A DNA stretch of 64,000 nucleotides from Bugula neritina (lineage: Eukaryota > Bryozoa > Gymnolaemata > Cheilostomatida > Bugulidae): the NCBI GenBank assembly GCA_964035545.1, contig OZ037767.1, positions 24,013,128-24,077,127 of the forward strand. Direction: 5' to 3'. The notes beneath the pieces were generated by a model. That model was not told the DNA's origin, did no database searches, and was given only the letters and a program-made list of their open reading frames with translations. Position numbers and translations under genes: made by a program. Shown piece by piece: positions 25,289-49,129 of this stretch. Each line of letters starts with the position of its first letter. Position 1 is the first letter of the stretch.

Positions 25289-28200
25289 TTTAGACAAATA
25301 ATGGATCAACAGCTAGATGTATTCTTATGCTACAAAACAACATCAGTTTGCAGCATGTATTGAGTCCTAATCATTCTTATAAAACTGTGATCATATTATA
25401 TTGTATTTTTATTCGTATCCTTAGTACTAAATCATAATTATGTACTATAAATGATGAAAAAAAGTATTTTTGTATTTTAATACATTATATTTTATTATAC
25501 CATTTTATACTTTAGTGGTAAAATCAGAATGATGTGAAATTTAGCTTTCTCTGACATTTTCTGTTCAGAGGATTTTGAAATATTCTGTAAAATTTTACAG
25601 AATTGTTTTTATACTTCACATGGCATGAGCTTGTTTTCCTAGTTTTAGCTTCGAAAATTAGCCTTTTTGACATTGAGTTTAATTTGTAGTATATTTAATG
25701 CTGTCTCATTATAACTCTAACTGATATTGGTGGTTAACTCTATAGTGTTGGTAGACCAAAGTTGTGCAATGTTGCTCTAATCAGATTATATTATACCAAA
25801 GTTTTCTAAATTCATTGTCATTTTCTATCCTCAATTATTAAGTAACTTGGAGTTGTACCTATATTCTTCCAAGCTACTGCTATCTATGCATACTTTTTAC
25901 CCGTCACAAGATAGTTGGGTTATTACATACTATTTTTGCTGATTTTTATTGCAATAAAGTTACAGGAAGCATATTTAAAGTGCTATTAAAGCAAACCTAA
26001 TTTTTTAACTCAAATTCTTCAGTCATGACCCAAGAACCGAGGGTTTAAGTAAAAGATTTGGCGTTGGCTCTGCTAGACATTTTAAATATGTTTTATCTAA
26101 TTTTTTCAAAATCAAAATTTTAAATGTTTTTATCTATTATATTTTTTTAATGATTTACTTGATGAAATAAAAACAACATATCATGTAGCAAGAACATTAG
26201 ATATGCAAGTTTTGCTTCCTTCTCAAAGTTATGCTTTGTCTATTTTCACTTGTTCTGTTATTTTATATTATTGATTATTGGTAATTTTATTTAATCAAGT
26301 CATACCTGTTTATCTAAATGTGTATAATAAAGATGGTATCTCTACTTCTGCTGTAGCTACTTTTATTATACTTATAGTGTTTCAAGAACAGGATCTTATG
26401 CACATTTAAAGACAACTGGGTAAGCAAGCTTTGTTCAAAATCAGCTTGTCTTCTGAGTACTTCTTGGAAAACATCTCGAAATGAACACATTTGTTCTAGA
26501 TTAACAGATTAAACGCAAAGGATTTCACTGTTCTCGCATATTTAAGGTTTTACTAGCAAGAAAATCCTTCTGTTATTTCATCAAGATTCAGTTGTTACTG
26601 TGGTTTCCAAGGTCATGATTTTTGCTGAAACTACTTCTTGAAATTATGGAGCTCTGTAGCACAAACATATATAGGGGGGGGGGGGGGGGTGTCCTAACTG
26701 GATTACAATAGCCACAGGAAAAAGATATGTTTTCAAATCAACACCTTAAAGTATAGTGGCGATTTTCAATATTTGAAAATTTCCTTATAGTATCCACAGT
26801 TATAGTTGTTTGAATATGAATTAGTTGGTGCAATTTCTTTTTTAAATATTTTGTATTATGCCTTGTCAGTATGTCTCTTCTACACTCACTTTCAATTGTT
26901 ATTATGAGTATTGTCTAACTTAGAGCCTTTTTCCCAATTGATTCAGTTATATCACTGGGAGATCAGCTCAAGTGTACTGATTATAGACTACAGTGAGAAA
27001 GTGTAAACTGACTATATGGCAATGATAAATCATATTAAAAGCAAAAAAGAACTTCTGTAAAAACTTTAATTTCTAGCCAAGTTTAAAACAGTAGTGCTAT
27101 ATTTTATTAGATATCTCACAAACAGTTGCTGGATAGTTAGGGATGTGTAAACATATTATATGTAGAGAAATTCTGCATCAAAGCTTTCTGTGTTGTGGCT
27201 ATTTTTTGAAGCTATTTGCACACCAGTCTTACCTACAGGACAGTTCTTGCTTGTTTTTTCCGTACAACCACTATAAAGGAACATGTGCTAGTAAATGGTG
27301 TTACCGCATTAACATAAGTAAGTTTTTATAACAATTTTTCTCTTTCTTTTTGCTGTTCATACACGTTTTAATCGTATTTTATTTTTTATTGCTTCTTGCC
27401 ACAAAGAGTTTGTTTGAAAATTTGCATTTATGTTTTTCTGTAGCATCAGCTTAAATGTTTTATGTTTGCAGTTTGTTATGTTAATATTTTAGTTTTGACG
27501 TGTAAATTAGGTGTAGCTAATGGTGTTAAGGTAAGTCCATGGTATGAGTCAAGATGTGGCATTCTAACAAATATTCATACAATAATGTACAGGTCAGGAC
27601 TTGTGCTAATCACAGACCTTCTTAACTGTAGTCATGTGGCTGAATATCTTTTAGCATTTCCTAACTTTCATATTTAAAGGTGCTAAAAAGGTGCAGTAAA
27701 AATTATAAAAATTTAATTGTTTTCTGCACCTTCACTACATTTCTATGGTTAGCATTATGTGAATGGAATTTTCATTGTCTCATGGAAATAGTTGCATCGC
27801 AACAAAACCGCAAGCACAAATTAATCTGTCCGGCATCCATTTGAATTCATGGAAACGCAGTGCTTGTTTCAAAAGACTTTTTCAAAGCTTGTTATTTACT
27901 GACATTTACCAATTCATGTCTTTCTGTTTAAAAGTGAAGCTTATAGTCTTATGTTTTATCGTAAATATCTGAACTTTAAGTGTTACAAAATTTTCATCAT
28001 AAAATATTGACGTAAATCTTTAGAACAAATACACTAAGTATATATTGTAATTTGTAAATAATTACATTCAACACCCCCAATCGTTATAAATATGTAAATG
28101 AATGGACTTGAAATTGCATTTGTACAATAGTAGGTTGAAAGTTGTCACACCCTGTAGGTTCGAAATTAGAAATAACTATTTCACACATTGCATGATAAGA

Positions 28201-30293
28201 TAACTATCTTCTTCAAGATTGACAAAACATAGTAATGAACTTAGGCAGTAGGTTAAATTGAAGTTTATATGAAATGTATCACACTGGATATAATTGGAAA
28301 TGTACCAGCATAGTATCTAATAACACATGTGGATGAATGTTAAGATATACTTTTAGTTTATACTTTAGAATGTTGAAACTTATTTAATGTTTAATTGCAA
28401 CTATAAAAAATTGTCTTAGGCTTTTCGAATAAATTATACTCACAAACAATTACCCATTAAATGCTTTTTATTTACTATATGGCTCAACATAGAAATAACA
28501 CCACCTTGAAAAGAGTCCCGAAATTGTTATCTATATGCCTGTTGTGTAATAAAGTTATGTTTTTATTTTGCATTATCCAGCTTGCGTGAACAAAATAACG
28601 AGAACCTGTTGTCTACACCCAACAAGCAGATAACTTTGATGGTGCCATTCACACTTTTCAGAGTGTTGTGTACTGAAATATAATTGAGCTGCCTATACAA
28701 AACAATGCATGGCCCAAATGAGCAAAATGCGGTACCTAGTGGACTATTCTACAGTCAATAGTGATGTACCAATGGTAGCAGTTATATAGATTTCTAAAAA
28801 AGCAATGGGCTGATTAAAATACAAAACTAATAATAAAATTGTGAGAGTTAAGGTTCATATCCAGCTTTGAAAATGTTAGGTCAGATTTGACACTCTACGT
28901 AATATTAGAAGCCTTATATAGGCCTATCTTATGCTGCAAGAAATGCATGTAATCCCCACCTTTGCACTTTATAATTATATTTAGGGTAGAAACTCCTTTA
29001 ATGTTAGAATGATATGTAGGTTTAAATCAGACTTATTTTTAGAAGGTTAAAAGACGTTAGGAAAACAAAAAAATTAATGAGCTTCAAATCCAAACTCCAC
29101 GCTAAAAGTTAGTAACACAAGATCTTAGTGAAAGTAGTATAGATTTGCTCATTAGAGTGAGGAGGTGTTAATCAACAGCTATATCCACATATTTAGTATA
29201 GGGAGGAAACAGTCACAAAGTGTTTTTTGTGCTTTGGCATTTTATATAACGTAGTAAGCACTGAAATTACCTAACATATTCTAGCAATGAACTTCTTTGG
29301 GAGATGGTAATTTTTAATGCAAATTCTATAAAAACTCATGCCTGTTACATGTTGCAGCATTATATTTAAATTACAATAATGCAATAGTAGATAAACTGAA
29401 TATGCATTATAAGTAGCAATGTTTAGAGTTTCACAACTTCTCATTAGGCGAGAAGTGTATAGCTGTTTAAAAGCACGGCTAGATGTCTCAACACTGTCTA
29501 TGACTGCAATAACATAGCTACTTTATTATTCTGCTGTTTGTTATGGTCCAAGATGCTGCTCAAGATTTCAAAGGGGACATAACTCCTTAGGGTATGTTTT
29601 GCAAATTTTATTTGATGCAGCTGCCTCAAAGTATGGTGTTAGGCCAGAGCATAAATTGAATTAAACAGCTTAAACTTTTAACTTGAAGAGAATCTGAAGT
29701 ACTTGCTACATATGAGGCGGTCAAGAGGGTCATTTCTACACTCACACACTAACGAGAGTGAAAGAGAGATAGATATGTGCAGTAACATTAACTGCTCTTT
29801 CCATCTTCTTTTAAAGATTTCTACTAGTAGCTCATGGTTTGTGACGCTCCGAATCAGCTATATTCTCAGAGCCTTCAGCCATAGGGAATCCTATCTGTGT
29901 TGTATATAACTGTGTGTCACACTACACTGCGGCAAGCTATATTCCTACAATATATAAGCTACACAGCAACACAAATTACATAATATCTTATGCTGTAAAG
30001 TCTAGCATAGGCTATGATTATGTAACTCAGGGTTGAATGCCCCTCTTATTTAATGCTGTTACTACGAGATTATGGATTGCGTAGTAAAGTGCAGTAGCTA
30101 AAGAAGTTAGTAATAGGTCGTCACCTGTCATTTGTGGAGCACTGACTGCCATTGCCTTTGCTTCTCTTGAACTTATCCTCCTACTCTTCACTGCTTTACT
30201 TGCCATGTTTTGATCTGATCTGACTTCAACAAACAAGTGGAATGCTCTACGTGAAAGTCATTTAACTCCAACTAGAAATTGATTATACACGAG
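25289..30293. other. Intergenic region (3' flank of the C14 gene, 5' flank of RXR)
   Basis: About 5 kb of AT-rich sequence. A candidate polyadenylation signal, AATAAA at 25953-25958, lies 665 bp after the C14 stop codon. A run of 16 G residues is at 26674-26689. Open frames at 27143-27331, 27462-27677 and 29703-29909 show no phased splice partners or motifs. I see no gene here. Confidence 0.65.
26674..26689. repeat. Poly-G run
   Basis: Sixteen consecutive G residues in an otherwise AT-rich intergenic region. The length is likely unstable and error-prone in sequencing. Confidence 0.95.
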
Positions 30294-40766
<10,473 letters not shown>

Positions 40767-42399
40767 CAGAATTGTTGGTGGTTGAGACTGCAGTCTATAT
40801 ACTATGTATAATGAAAAGACAAGTTCATTAGTGTCACAAAGTGTCCCAAGGTGTCATGAAGTGTCACTATCATAACAAACTCTATTTTTTAAGGTGACAG
40901 ATGGGAGCGTAAACATGCTTTTTATTTCGGTTAACCAGTATTTCTGTACAATCATATATCTAGAGTCTGGAAAGTGAAATATATACATCTTGATACTTGC
41001 GAAAGTTATTAAGAAGAAAAGAGAATAATTGTGGTATATGCTGGTTGTCAGCACATGTTCGTACTAAAAAGCATGAACACTTTATAGAGCACATTTTTTG
41101 GGCTGGTGTTTGAAAACCATGGTCACTTAATATGCCTTTTTTTATAAAGATAATGACTAAATGACTACTCTTGTTGAACCTCAACTGAGTCTTATAATTA
41201 GGCGTATAGATTGAAACTTGATTCATATCTACAAATCTATATTAGTGTAATAATTGTTCCTGGTGTATGAAAATTGATATTCCAAAAAAGGTTATACGTA
41301 TGTTGTTAGCATTGCTTTAAGAAAAAAAAACATAAAAAAGTTGTTTCTTCCAGCAGCCAAAATAAAATGAGATTCTATCTAATTTCAATGGCAGAGAGTT
41401 TTCTTGTAATTAGTGCAGATATATATTATACTATATGAGATCTCAGCCTATATCACCTTGTTTGTCTAAATTTTCAAAATGATTTTAGTAAGCTTGAGAT
41501 ATGGTGATTTTATTTGATAAAGTGTTTAGTACTCGGTGAAATAATGGTGAAATAATTTTGTGGTGTAAAATAGGTTCAGTATATTGCATACTTTTAATAT
41601 TACAAGACTGTCGAGTGGTAGAAGTTATGCATGGTATATTGAGCTGTCTTATTACATCTTCACTTTCGTACAATTTCAAATATTAACAAAGTAAATCTGG
41701 TGAATGGCCGCTATTGTTCTATTCATTTCTTTTTATGTACATATTTTTATTACTGGCAGTAAAATAATAATAAAACAGAAATTTGGTGGGGTCACTTTGC
41801 TAAAATGACCTGATGAATTATTTACTATTATAAATTTTTTTCATAGTATTGTGAAATATTTCCTTATTACATGTCATTCTAACCTCTAAAATTCAAGTAA
41901 GCTTATTATTTTATATATTTTGTTATAAAGCTACATTGTGTTTTATATAATAAAATTTTGGCGTCATTAAACTCTGTGTTATAAGGTAGAAAAGGTTGAA
42001 TGGGCAGAATATTATAATAATGATATATTTTATTTGTTTTTAAATAAATAAACTTGCAAATGACATTTCAATTATAAAAATAATTTAATGAGCATAAGAT
42101 CTATCTAGTAACAAAAAGTATCAAGCTGGTTATAACAACTTAATTATTGTATAATAGTTAAAGCCTTTGTGGAGTATAAAAGTGAAACTTTGCTGCAGGT
42201 ATAAAAAGTCTCTCGACGTCATAACTGAATATAATTAAGACTGAAAATGTGTTTCGATTTGAAATTAAATCTCTAACAGAGTGACTCATAGTTAATTGCA
42301 ACCAAAAATATTACGAAATGTGAAGGTTGAACTCGATGAGGTAATGCATACTATACCGCAGTAAAGGATCACAAATCTTGGGTTAAAGTGTAGAGCAAC
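40767..42399. other. Tail-to-tail intergenic region (RXR and TMEM9 3' flanks)
   Basis: AT-rich 1.6 kb. It contains a short GTGTCACAAAGTGTCCCAAG tandem-like run just after the RXR stop (about 40832-40868). AATAAA-type signals occur at about 41361 on the plus strand for RXR. A TTTATT at 42029-42034 reads AATAAA on the minus strand for TMEM9. No further exon seen. Confidence 0.65.
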
Positions 42400-44853
42400 T
42401 CAGGCTAAAATGTTGTGTTTTTGATAGATATTTTGTCGCTGAGTATTAAGTTCACCTTTCCACCTTTCTTGTGTAGCTCGAACATGATTAACTGCGGCAG
42501 CTACTCTCCGGCTAGCCTCAGTTCTGCTCCCAGACCGAAGTCGAGGCTACGGGAAATAAAGCACACCTCTGCAACAGCTAGTAATAGCTTGGAAGTTGTA
42601 AGTTGATTTTTATTGAGGCTAATATTAGAAGCTTCAGGCACTATACAGTGGCAGTTGACAGTTTCAGTATAGCAATACTTTATTGGCTACAGTATTATAT
42701 GGGAACACGCTACTACATAGCTGTAGTATTACAGGAGGATACACTAACGTACATACATACACAGCTGTAGTATTATAGAGAGACACATACACAGCTGTAG
42801 TATTATAGAGACACACTATCACACACATACACAGCTGTAGTATTATATGGGGACACACTATCACACACATACACAGCTGTAGTATTATATGGGGACACAC
42901 TATCACACACATACACAGCTGTAGTATTATATGGGGACACACTATCACACACATACACAGCTGTAGTATTATATGGGGACACACTATCACACACATACAC
43001 AGCTGTAGTATTATAGGGGGACACACATACACAGCTGTAGTATTAAAGAGGGACACACTACATGGTCTTGACCTACCTGTTCACTAGTTAACTCTTCACT
43101 CTGCTCATCAGTAAACTGTCTAAAGTGAGTTCTGCGTTTATTCATTATCGGGTCGAGGCACATCAAAAACAAACCATATATAAGCATCAGACCAAACACT
43201 ACTATGACGAATATAATCACCACCTGTAATGCACATAAATGACGCAACATTACCTGTTGATATGTGGATGAGAAAAAACATCTTGGAGTAATAATATTAA
43301 AAATGACTGTTACTATTACTACGGGTACCAGTTACCAAGTGCTCTATAAACTCAAGAGACATGCCACAGGGTTGAAGTACATACCTTTTGGATGGTTGAG
43401 TTGCGTTGTTCAAATTGACACTCGCACCGGAGACAAAATTTGTCTAAATCTTCGATATTGTCGACAGTGAGATCGGGAAGAATGTAGTTGAGAATCTCAA
43501 TACACAAGCTGAAAGTGCAAGTGAGAAAGTAAGCAGTTAGAATATCTATGAGGATGCTTATGCAATGCAAGATTTCTTTTATACGTACAATCACAACATT
43601 TAACTATGGAAAAAGATTGAATTTAGCACAAGTTCATAAAACGATTAGTGAAACTAAAAGTTTTTAGCAAAAAGAAATCAGTATGCTTTAGAATAAAAAG
43701 AGAGATTGTCATATACTTTCACCAATATTTATCCACTACCACAACGAATATGAATACAAGTTCCTTGATGAGACAAAGCTTCTTAGAAAAGATTTATTAT
43801 TTAAACTGCTTACCAAGACTCAGGTTCAACATTGTTTCTTATATAAACAGTTTGATCAGCATAGTCGACATGGTCTATGAAGAGATGGGTGCTGTTGAGA
43901 GAGTTAATTGTCTTGAGTCTAGGGCACACACATCTACACCTCTTATCTGCATCGGCCTGTATGTATAACAATGAGACGTGACAGAGGATATGATGGCAAT
44001 ATTTACAATGCATATATATACAGATTAATCCAATACGCCCTAGGGCATTAAATGGATATGCATATAGGTTTCATACTAAAATCAGCAAACAGGCATGACG
44101 GATTTAAATGGTACAGGGAGAGTAAAATGTTTGGCTACATTAGTGAATCGGGATCTTGCCCTTCAAGTATAGGTCTTATTCTGTTGTAGAAAGAAAACTT
44201 AAATTGGTCTAGACCAAAATGTGGGTTGAGTGTTCCCCGACATGTTAAATAAAGCCTTGAAGCACGTTTTTGGTTAACAGCTGTTGAATCAGTTTTATAT
44301 TTATAATAACTAGGAGCAATATTATGATGTCTGCATACTTAGTGCCTGCACTAACTACTCATTATGTTCTAACCAGAGTTACATGAATGATATTCAATGT
44401 ATGTATCTTTATGCCCTATTAGCAGTTCTTCTGTTAACATTTATATTATAACTTCTTTTGTTTCAGAACACTAGGCTTAGAGAATTGTGAAATTTGCTCA
44501 ACCTACGATAACAAAACAGTGATGTCTAAAAAATATGCTGTGGTAGAATAAATGACATTTAATAGATATTGTATAATCTATACGGTATGATTTCTATTAG
44601 ATTATACTGAGTAAACAATTCGCAACGATAAAAAAGGGAAGTACTATAAAACGAAAAAAAATTCGATATCATACTGGTATGATTTCGATAAATTTATGGT
44701 AATTTTTCTTGTAAAACATTCTGCTACATCATTACATGTAAGTAAAATACGAGTATAACTGACTTGTACAGACGGAAATGTTGAGAGTAAACTCAAACTG
44801 AAGATCACAAGAAGAACCGTGTGCAAGCAGGTCTCTGCAGCTACCATTTCCAT
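42400..44853 (-). CDS. TMEM9: TMEM9 family protein (V-ATPase assembly regulator), five coding exons, complete
   Basis: Minus-strand exons 44853-44764, 43956-43814, 43508-43385, 43223-43077 and 42546-42400 join in phase to 216 residues (human TMEM9 is 183). Exon 1 is a signal peptide (MEMVAAETC, then a hydrophobic core). Exons 2-3 carry the lumenal Cys-rich domain: DKRCRCVCPRLK, NST, an SCLC pair and KFCLRCECQFEQRNSTI. Exon 4 is the transmembrane helix VVIIFVIVVFGLMLIYGLFL, then MCLDPIMNKRR. Exon 5 ends with ATQERWKGELNTQRQNIYQK, matching the human QQRWKLQVQEQRK tail. TMEM9 proteins sit in lysosomal/endosomal membranes and promote V-ATPase assembly. The start is the first of two in-frame ATGs (44853, 44847). 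The terminal exon acceptor, TTTCCCGTAG, is clear on the minus strand. It is divergent from RPS4. Confidence 0.95.
42770..43055. repeat. 42-bp minisatellite filling TMEM9 intron 4
   Basis: About six full copies of a unit containing ACACACTATCACACACATAC and then ACAGCTGTAGTATTATATGGGG, plus partial copies on both sides. Repeats make up well over half of the 530-bp intron. On the transcribed strand each unit carries TACTACAG and GTGTATGT, which resemble an acceptor and a donor. The open frames with repeated ILQLCMCV/YNTTAVYVC are artefacts. Confidence 0.95.
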
Positions 44854-45955
44854 GAACTTCAGTCAACAAAAAGATAGCTCCTTTTCGTTTAACAACCCTA
44901 AAATCATAAAATATTAAAGATGATTTTATAAACATGTATTACATAATGCCTTACTTGCTATAATCAATATGAAGGTTAATACATGAATACCAAAACATAT
45001 AATAACTAATATTATGATTATCAACATGAATAGCTTAGAAGTTATAGTTCGCTAGTTGTATTTAATAATTTATAACTACTATGCTCAGTTTTACTGGTAT
45101 TAGTAATAGTAATACTAAAACTAAATACTAGCACAAATAGTAACACTAATACTAATAGTAAGTCACTATTGCCATTGGTGTTGCTTATTATTTATCAATA
45201 TTCATATTTCATTATTTGGCTTTGCTATCATCAAAACTAATTACTAGTACTACAAGTAATACTACAAGTAATACTAACACTAACCGACAAAGCCGTAGCC
45301 ATACTTATGCTTATACAAATACTAATAAACAATAGTAATACACTAAGGCTATTACTGATTAATGATTGTTATGATAGTAAAACTAAATGCAATTGTTACA
45401 CTTACTCTTACTCTTACGCTACCCTTTACTTACAGTATACTATAACTATAGTCATTACTCATTAATCATTACACTTACTCTTACTCCCAGTTAGTCTTAC
45501 AGTTACTCTTACTCTAAGTCTAACTCTTAGTCTTACTCTTAGTCTTAAGTCTTAGAGCTAGTCAAAACCCCTAGCCCTAGGCCTACGGCAACTACTGCCA
45601 ATAGCAGTGCTATTGCTACTACTACTAATAGCACTAGAACTACGTCTTTGTCTGCTATTACAATTACAAGAAGTAGCACTAGTAGCACTACTAGTACTAT
45701 TATTACTGTATGTGTACAATTGCCACTACTAGTACTTGTAATCCAACGGCAACTGATACTAGTACTATGTGTGACTATGCTCTGCTTCTATAAAAAGTCA
45801 CTGAAATGGAATAGGTTCAATCATTAAAATCACGAAAATGCGCCCGAAAGATTGTGATACCCGATAGAGTGGTTTGAACGATACAAATGTAGCGAGTTCA
45901 TTTAAAACGAAGGTTAAACAGGAAGCAATACCATCATCCTCTTTTATCATCAAAT
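44854..45955. other. Head-to-head intergenic region (TMEM9/RPS4 promoters)
   Basis: 1.1 kb between the two start codons. The middle (45090-45790) is simple sequence: ACTAGTACT, AATACT/AGTATT, TTACTCTTACTC and GCACTAGTAGCAC units. The last 150 bp before RPS4 is unique and less AT-rich, and probably holds its promoter. No TATA box was defended. Confidence 0.6.
45090..45790. repeat. Degenerate trinucleotide/hexanucleotide simple repeats (AATACT, ACTAGT, TTACTC families)
   Basis: Imperfect runs of three-base-periodic units, including AGTAATACT near 45110 and 45255, TTACTC from about 45405 to 45545, and ACTAGTAGCACTACTAGTAC near 45680-45700. Many units are self-complementary (ACTAGT). Confidence 0.8.
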
Positions 45956-48664
45956 ATGGTGAGTGCGTAGGGTTTAAATTTTATTTGTTATAAAAAAATC
46001 CTCGATCATCACTATTGTAGTTTTGTCTTAAAATATGCATTATTTTTAAAAAAGAAAATGAGGTGAATTATTTTTTAACTTTGATGGTTTGTGATTCTTA
46101 AAGTGTTTCCCTGAACCTGTATTTCAATAGTAATGTAACTCTTATCTAGACATATCTAGCATTTCACTTTACTGTTTATTGTCGAATGCTCTATTAACTT
46201 TGTTATTATACAGGCTCGTGGACCCAGGAAGCATTTGAAGAGGCTTGCGGCCCCTAAGCATTGGATGCTGGATAAGTTGTCTGGTGTATTTGCACCTAGA
46301 CCCAGCTCCGGTCCTCACAAATTAAGGGAGTCTCTCCCCATCATACTGTTCATCAGAAACAGGTTGAAATATGCTCTCACCTATGACGAAGCCAAGAAGA
46401 TTGTTATGCAAAGACTGATTAAAGTGGACAACAAAGTTCGAACTGATTTGACTTTCCCAGCAGGATTTATGGGTATGTTGTCACTTTGTCATTGTGCAAT
46501 ATTAAAATAAGCATGAAGTTGTTCAATTTTTGTGATTGTCTTGGCTACAATCATTATGATAATCATTTTCATTTTCCGACTCAGCACACTGTATTAAAGG
46601 TGTTTTTATTTAATATATTGCTTAGTAGAAGTCTAATAGCAGATAATCATGTTCATTATGATATGTTTAGTTTATAAAGTTATGATACATCACAAACTAT
46701 TATGTTAGTATAATTACTATTATAGTCAATTATTTAATATTTTAAATGTCAAAAGTTCAAAAACTTCCCATGAACAATTTGAATTTAAAAAAGGTTCGGT
46801 CACTTCTTGGCTTTTTCTCATTTCAATTTTTTAAAATGAAATTTTAGGTTTTAAAATTTATTCCATAAAGTTTCAGTATAGACCCGTTCATTACTACCTT
46901 TATTCTATGTATTTTTTAAATACATTTTGTTCCAATTTTCTGGTTTGTGATGAAGACGTAACTACTTGTGTACAGATTGCCAAAAATACACTCTTACACT
47001 AAAGTGTAGACTTGCTATAGAGAATGAATATATCAAGTCTCATGTATGATATAAGATTTGCTCTCAAGGAATCTCTAAAGTAAAGTTATGGCCTATTAAA
47101 GCCATTTTTTAATCACACACAGTTGTATTTTTGTTGTGTGTGTTGTTGTAGTAGTGTAACTAACTTGTAATAGTTGGCTGTTAGAATGCTGCTGTTTCTG
47201 CCCAGTCTTTGAAGCAAAAGATGTTAGAGACTTTTTTTGTGATGTTTGTCCTAAATTCTTGTTACAGATGTGATCAGCATTGAAAAGACTTCCGAGAACT
47301 TCCGACTTGTGTACGATGTCAAAGGTCGATTTGCTGTTCATAGAATTACAGCTGAAGAAGCAACTGTAAGTTGAAGCTGACAGTACTGCCTTATTTCTGT
47401 TGTTATCCTCATAATGCTACTCTAAATATACCTGATGATGCCGCCACAGAATACTCACTGCTGTCTGTCTGTTATAGTACAAGCTGTGCAAGGTAACCAA
47501 ACAGTGCACAGGGCCAAAAGGTGTACCATACATTGCCACCCACGATGGCCGTACCATCCGATACCCTGATCCACTCATCAAGGTTAATGACACAGTACAG
47601 GTTAACACACAGACTGGCAAGATCATGGATTTCATCAAGTTTGAAGGAGGTGAATACCAACTCTTGTACTTTTTCCATTTAGCTGATGTCGGGGTGTTAG
47701 GTTTTTCATGTACTTGAAATTTAGTTTTGTTCTCGGTGATCAGTTGCATTTACCACTGCTCCCAAGCAGTAGTGTTGAAACATATAGATTACATGCATAT
47801 GCTATATCAACTTGTGTCATTTTTATAAAAAAAGACTTACAAAAGAGTTCAAACTTTCAAAACTATGCAACGCTGACTCAAAACTTCTATACCTGCAATG
47901 CATATTTTGCGCTTGCATTATAAACAAAATTTGATTTTTCGCAAGGTCATTCATTGGTCATGTCATCCAGCTTCAAATTGTCTACTAGAGTTGTTTACCC
48001 TGGTATAGTAGAAAATGAGCATCTAGTTTCAATAATTAATTACAACTAATGAACTGTTATAAATGCCAGGTCATCATTCAATTGTATGTGTTTTTAATCG
48101 TGGCTTTTCGTGTTGAAGTAGTGTCAACTGTTTTGTTTCATACTCCATTCTAACCATATTACAAACCGTACAGGTAACTTGGCCATGGTAACTGGAGGTC
48201 ACAACATCGGACGTGTTGGTCAGATTATCAATGTAGAGAAGCACCCTGGATCTTTCCACATTGTCCATGTCAAGGACTCGCTAGGTCACAGCTTTGCTAC
48301 TCGGTAATATATTTATATATACATGGTTTAATCGTTTGAATGTGTTGCGCACAGCTATGTAAAGTTTCTATTGAATTGGTGGAGTGTGAACATGAATATA
48401 TATTTTTCCTTACACTTGATATGTTTTATGTAGTTACGCTAGTGTAGAATGGTAATTTGAGCTAGTGGAGAATGGTAACTTGAGCTAGTGGAGAATCATG
48501 ATAGCGTTGTTTTTACTTCAAATAATTTGATATTTTTTTCTGCCTCTAGATTGAATAATGTGTTCACCATTGGAAAAGGCAACAAGCCATGGATTTCACT
48601 ACCTAAAGGCAAGGGAATTCGTTCAACCATTTTGGAAGAGAGGGAAAAGAGATTGGCTGCTTAG
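45956..48664 (+). CDS. RPS4: 40S ribosomal protein S4 (eS4), six exons, complete
   Basis: Exons: 45956-45958 (the ATG alone), 46214-46472, 47268-47365, 47478-47649, 48174-48303, 48550-48664; 258 residues. It starts [20 protein letters not shown] and contains [20 protein letters not shown] (S4-like RNA-binding region), [13 protein letters not shown], the KOW-type segment [16 protein letters not shown] and the C-terminal [20 protein letters not shown]. It is a near-exact match to animal eS4, a structural protein of the small ribosomal subunit. The C-terminus stops at EKRLAA, five residues earlier than human RPS4X. Coding exon 1 is only the start codon, followed directly by GTGAGT, a layout common in ribosomal protein genes. 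The pyrimidine stretch CCTCTTTT just upstream fits a 5' TOP-type leader. Confidence 0.98.
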
Positions 48665-48701
48665 ATCGAGTTATTTATTTGATCAGATGTAAAGCAAACT
48701 G

Positions 48702-48707
48702 AATAAA
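48702..48707 (+). promoter_or_regulatory. RPS4 polyadenylation signal
   Basis: AATAAA 38 bp after the RPS4 stop codon, the only such hexamer close downstream. It implies a very short 3' UTR, as usual for ribosomal protein mRNAs. Confidence 0.8.
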
Positions 48708-49129
48708 TTCTACAACATCTAATACACAGCCTTTTTACTTGCTCTGATAATAACCCCATTTCTATATTATATTATAATGAATGGTTAATGGTAAGTGGAA
48801 GCAAATCCCACTTTCAATCAACAATCTCCATTCCTCAATTGATATGAATTATATAAGATGAGATATACCATACCTATAACAGTGTGAGTTGACTTCAAGT
48901 TATACAAAATTAATTCTATTTTTACCATGGCACGTATTTATTTTGAATAAAGCTCACCAATAGTGTACAGTGCATAAATAACTACAAAAAATATCATTCA
49001 CCAGGTTGTTTACAAAATGGATATATTATGTACAACATGCACAAAAAATATGATCAATGCTCGGATTAGTACCAGGAAATACCAGTGCTTTGATCTTTTA
49101 GTTAGAAACTTCATTCCTTCATCTTCAGT

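Noticed and set aside
30027-30236. Minus-strand 69-residue frame upstream of RXR
   Set aside because: No phased partner exon or recognisable motif; more likely RXR promoter or 5' UTR sequence.
42415-42606. Plus-strand exon with good-looking TTGTGTAG acceptor and GTAAGT donor (MINCGSYSPASLSS frame)
   Set aside because: The minus strand here reads the TMEM9 C-terminus (ATQERWKGELNTQRQ) in phase with four other exons, so the plus-strand reading is a shadow.
42770-43055. CRISPR-like regular array
   Set aside because: Units are contiguous head-to-tail with no unique spacers, in a eukaryotic intron; it is a minisatellite.
42664-43056. 130-residue repetitive frame ILQLCMCV on the minus strand
   Set aside because: It is the 42-bp intronic minisatellite of TMEM9; the unit length is divisible by three, which keeps the frame open.
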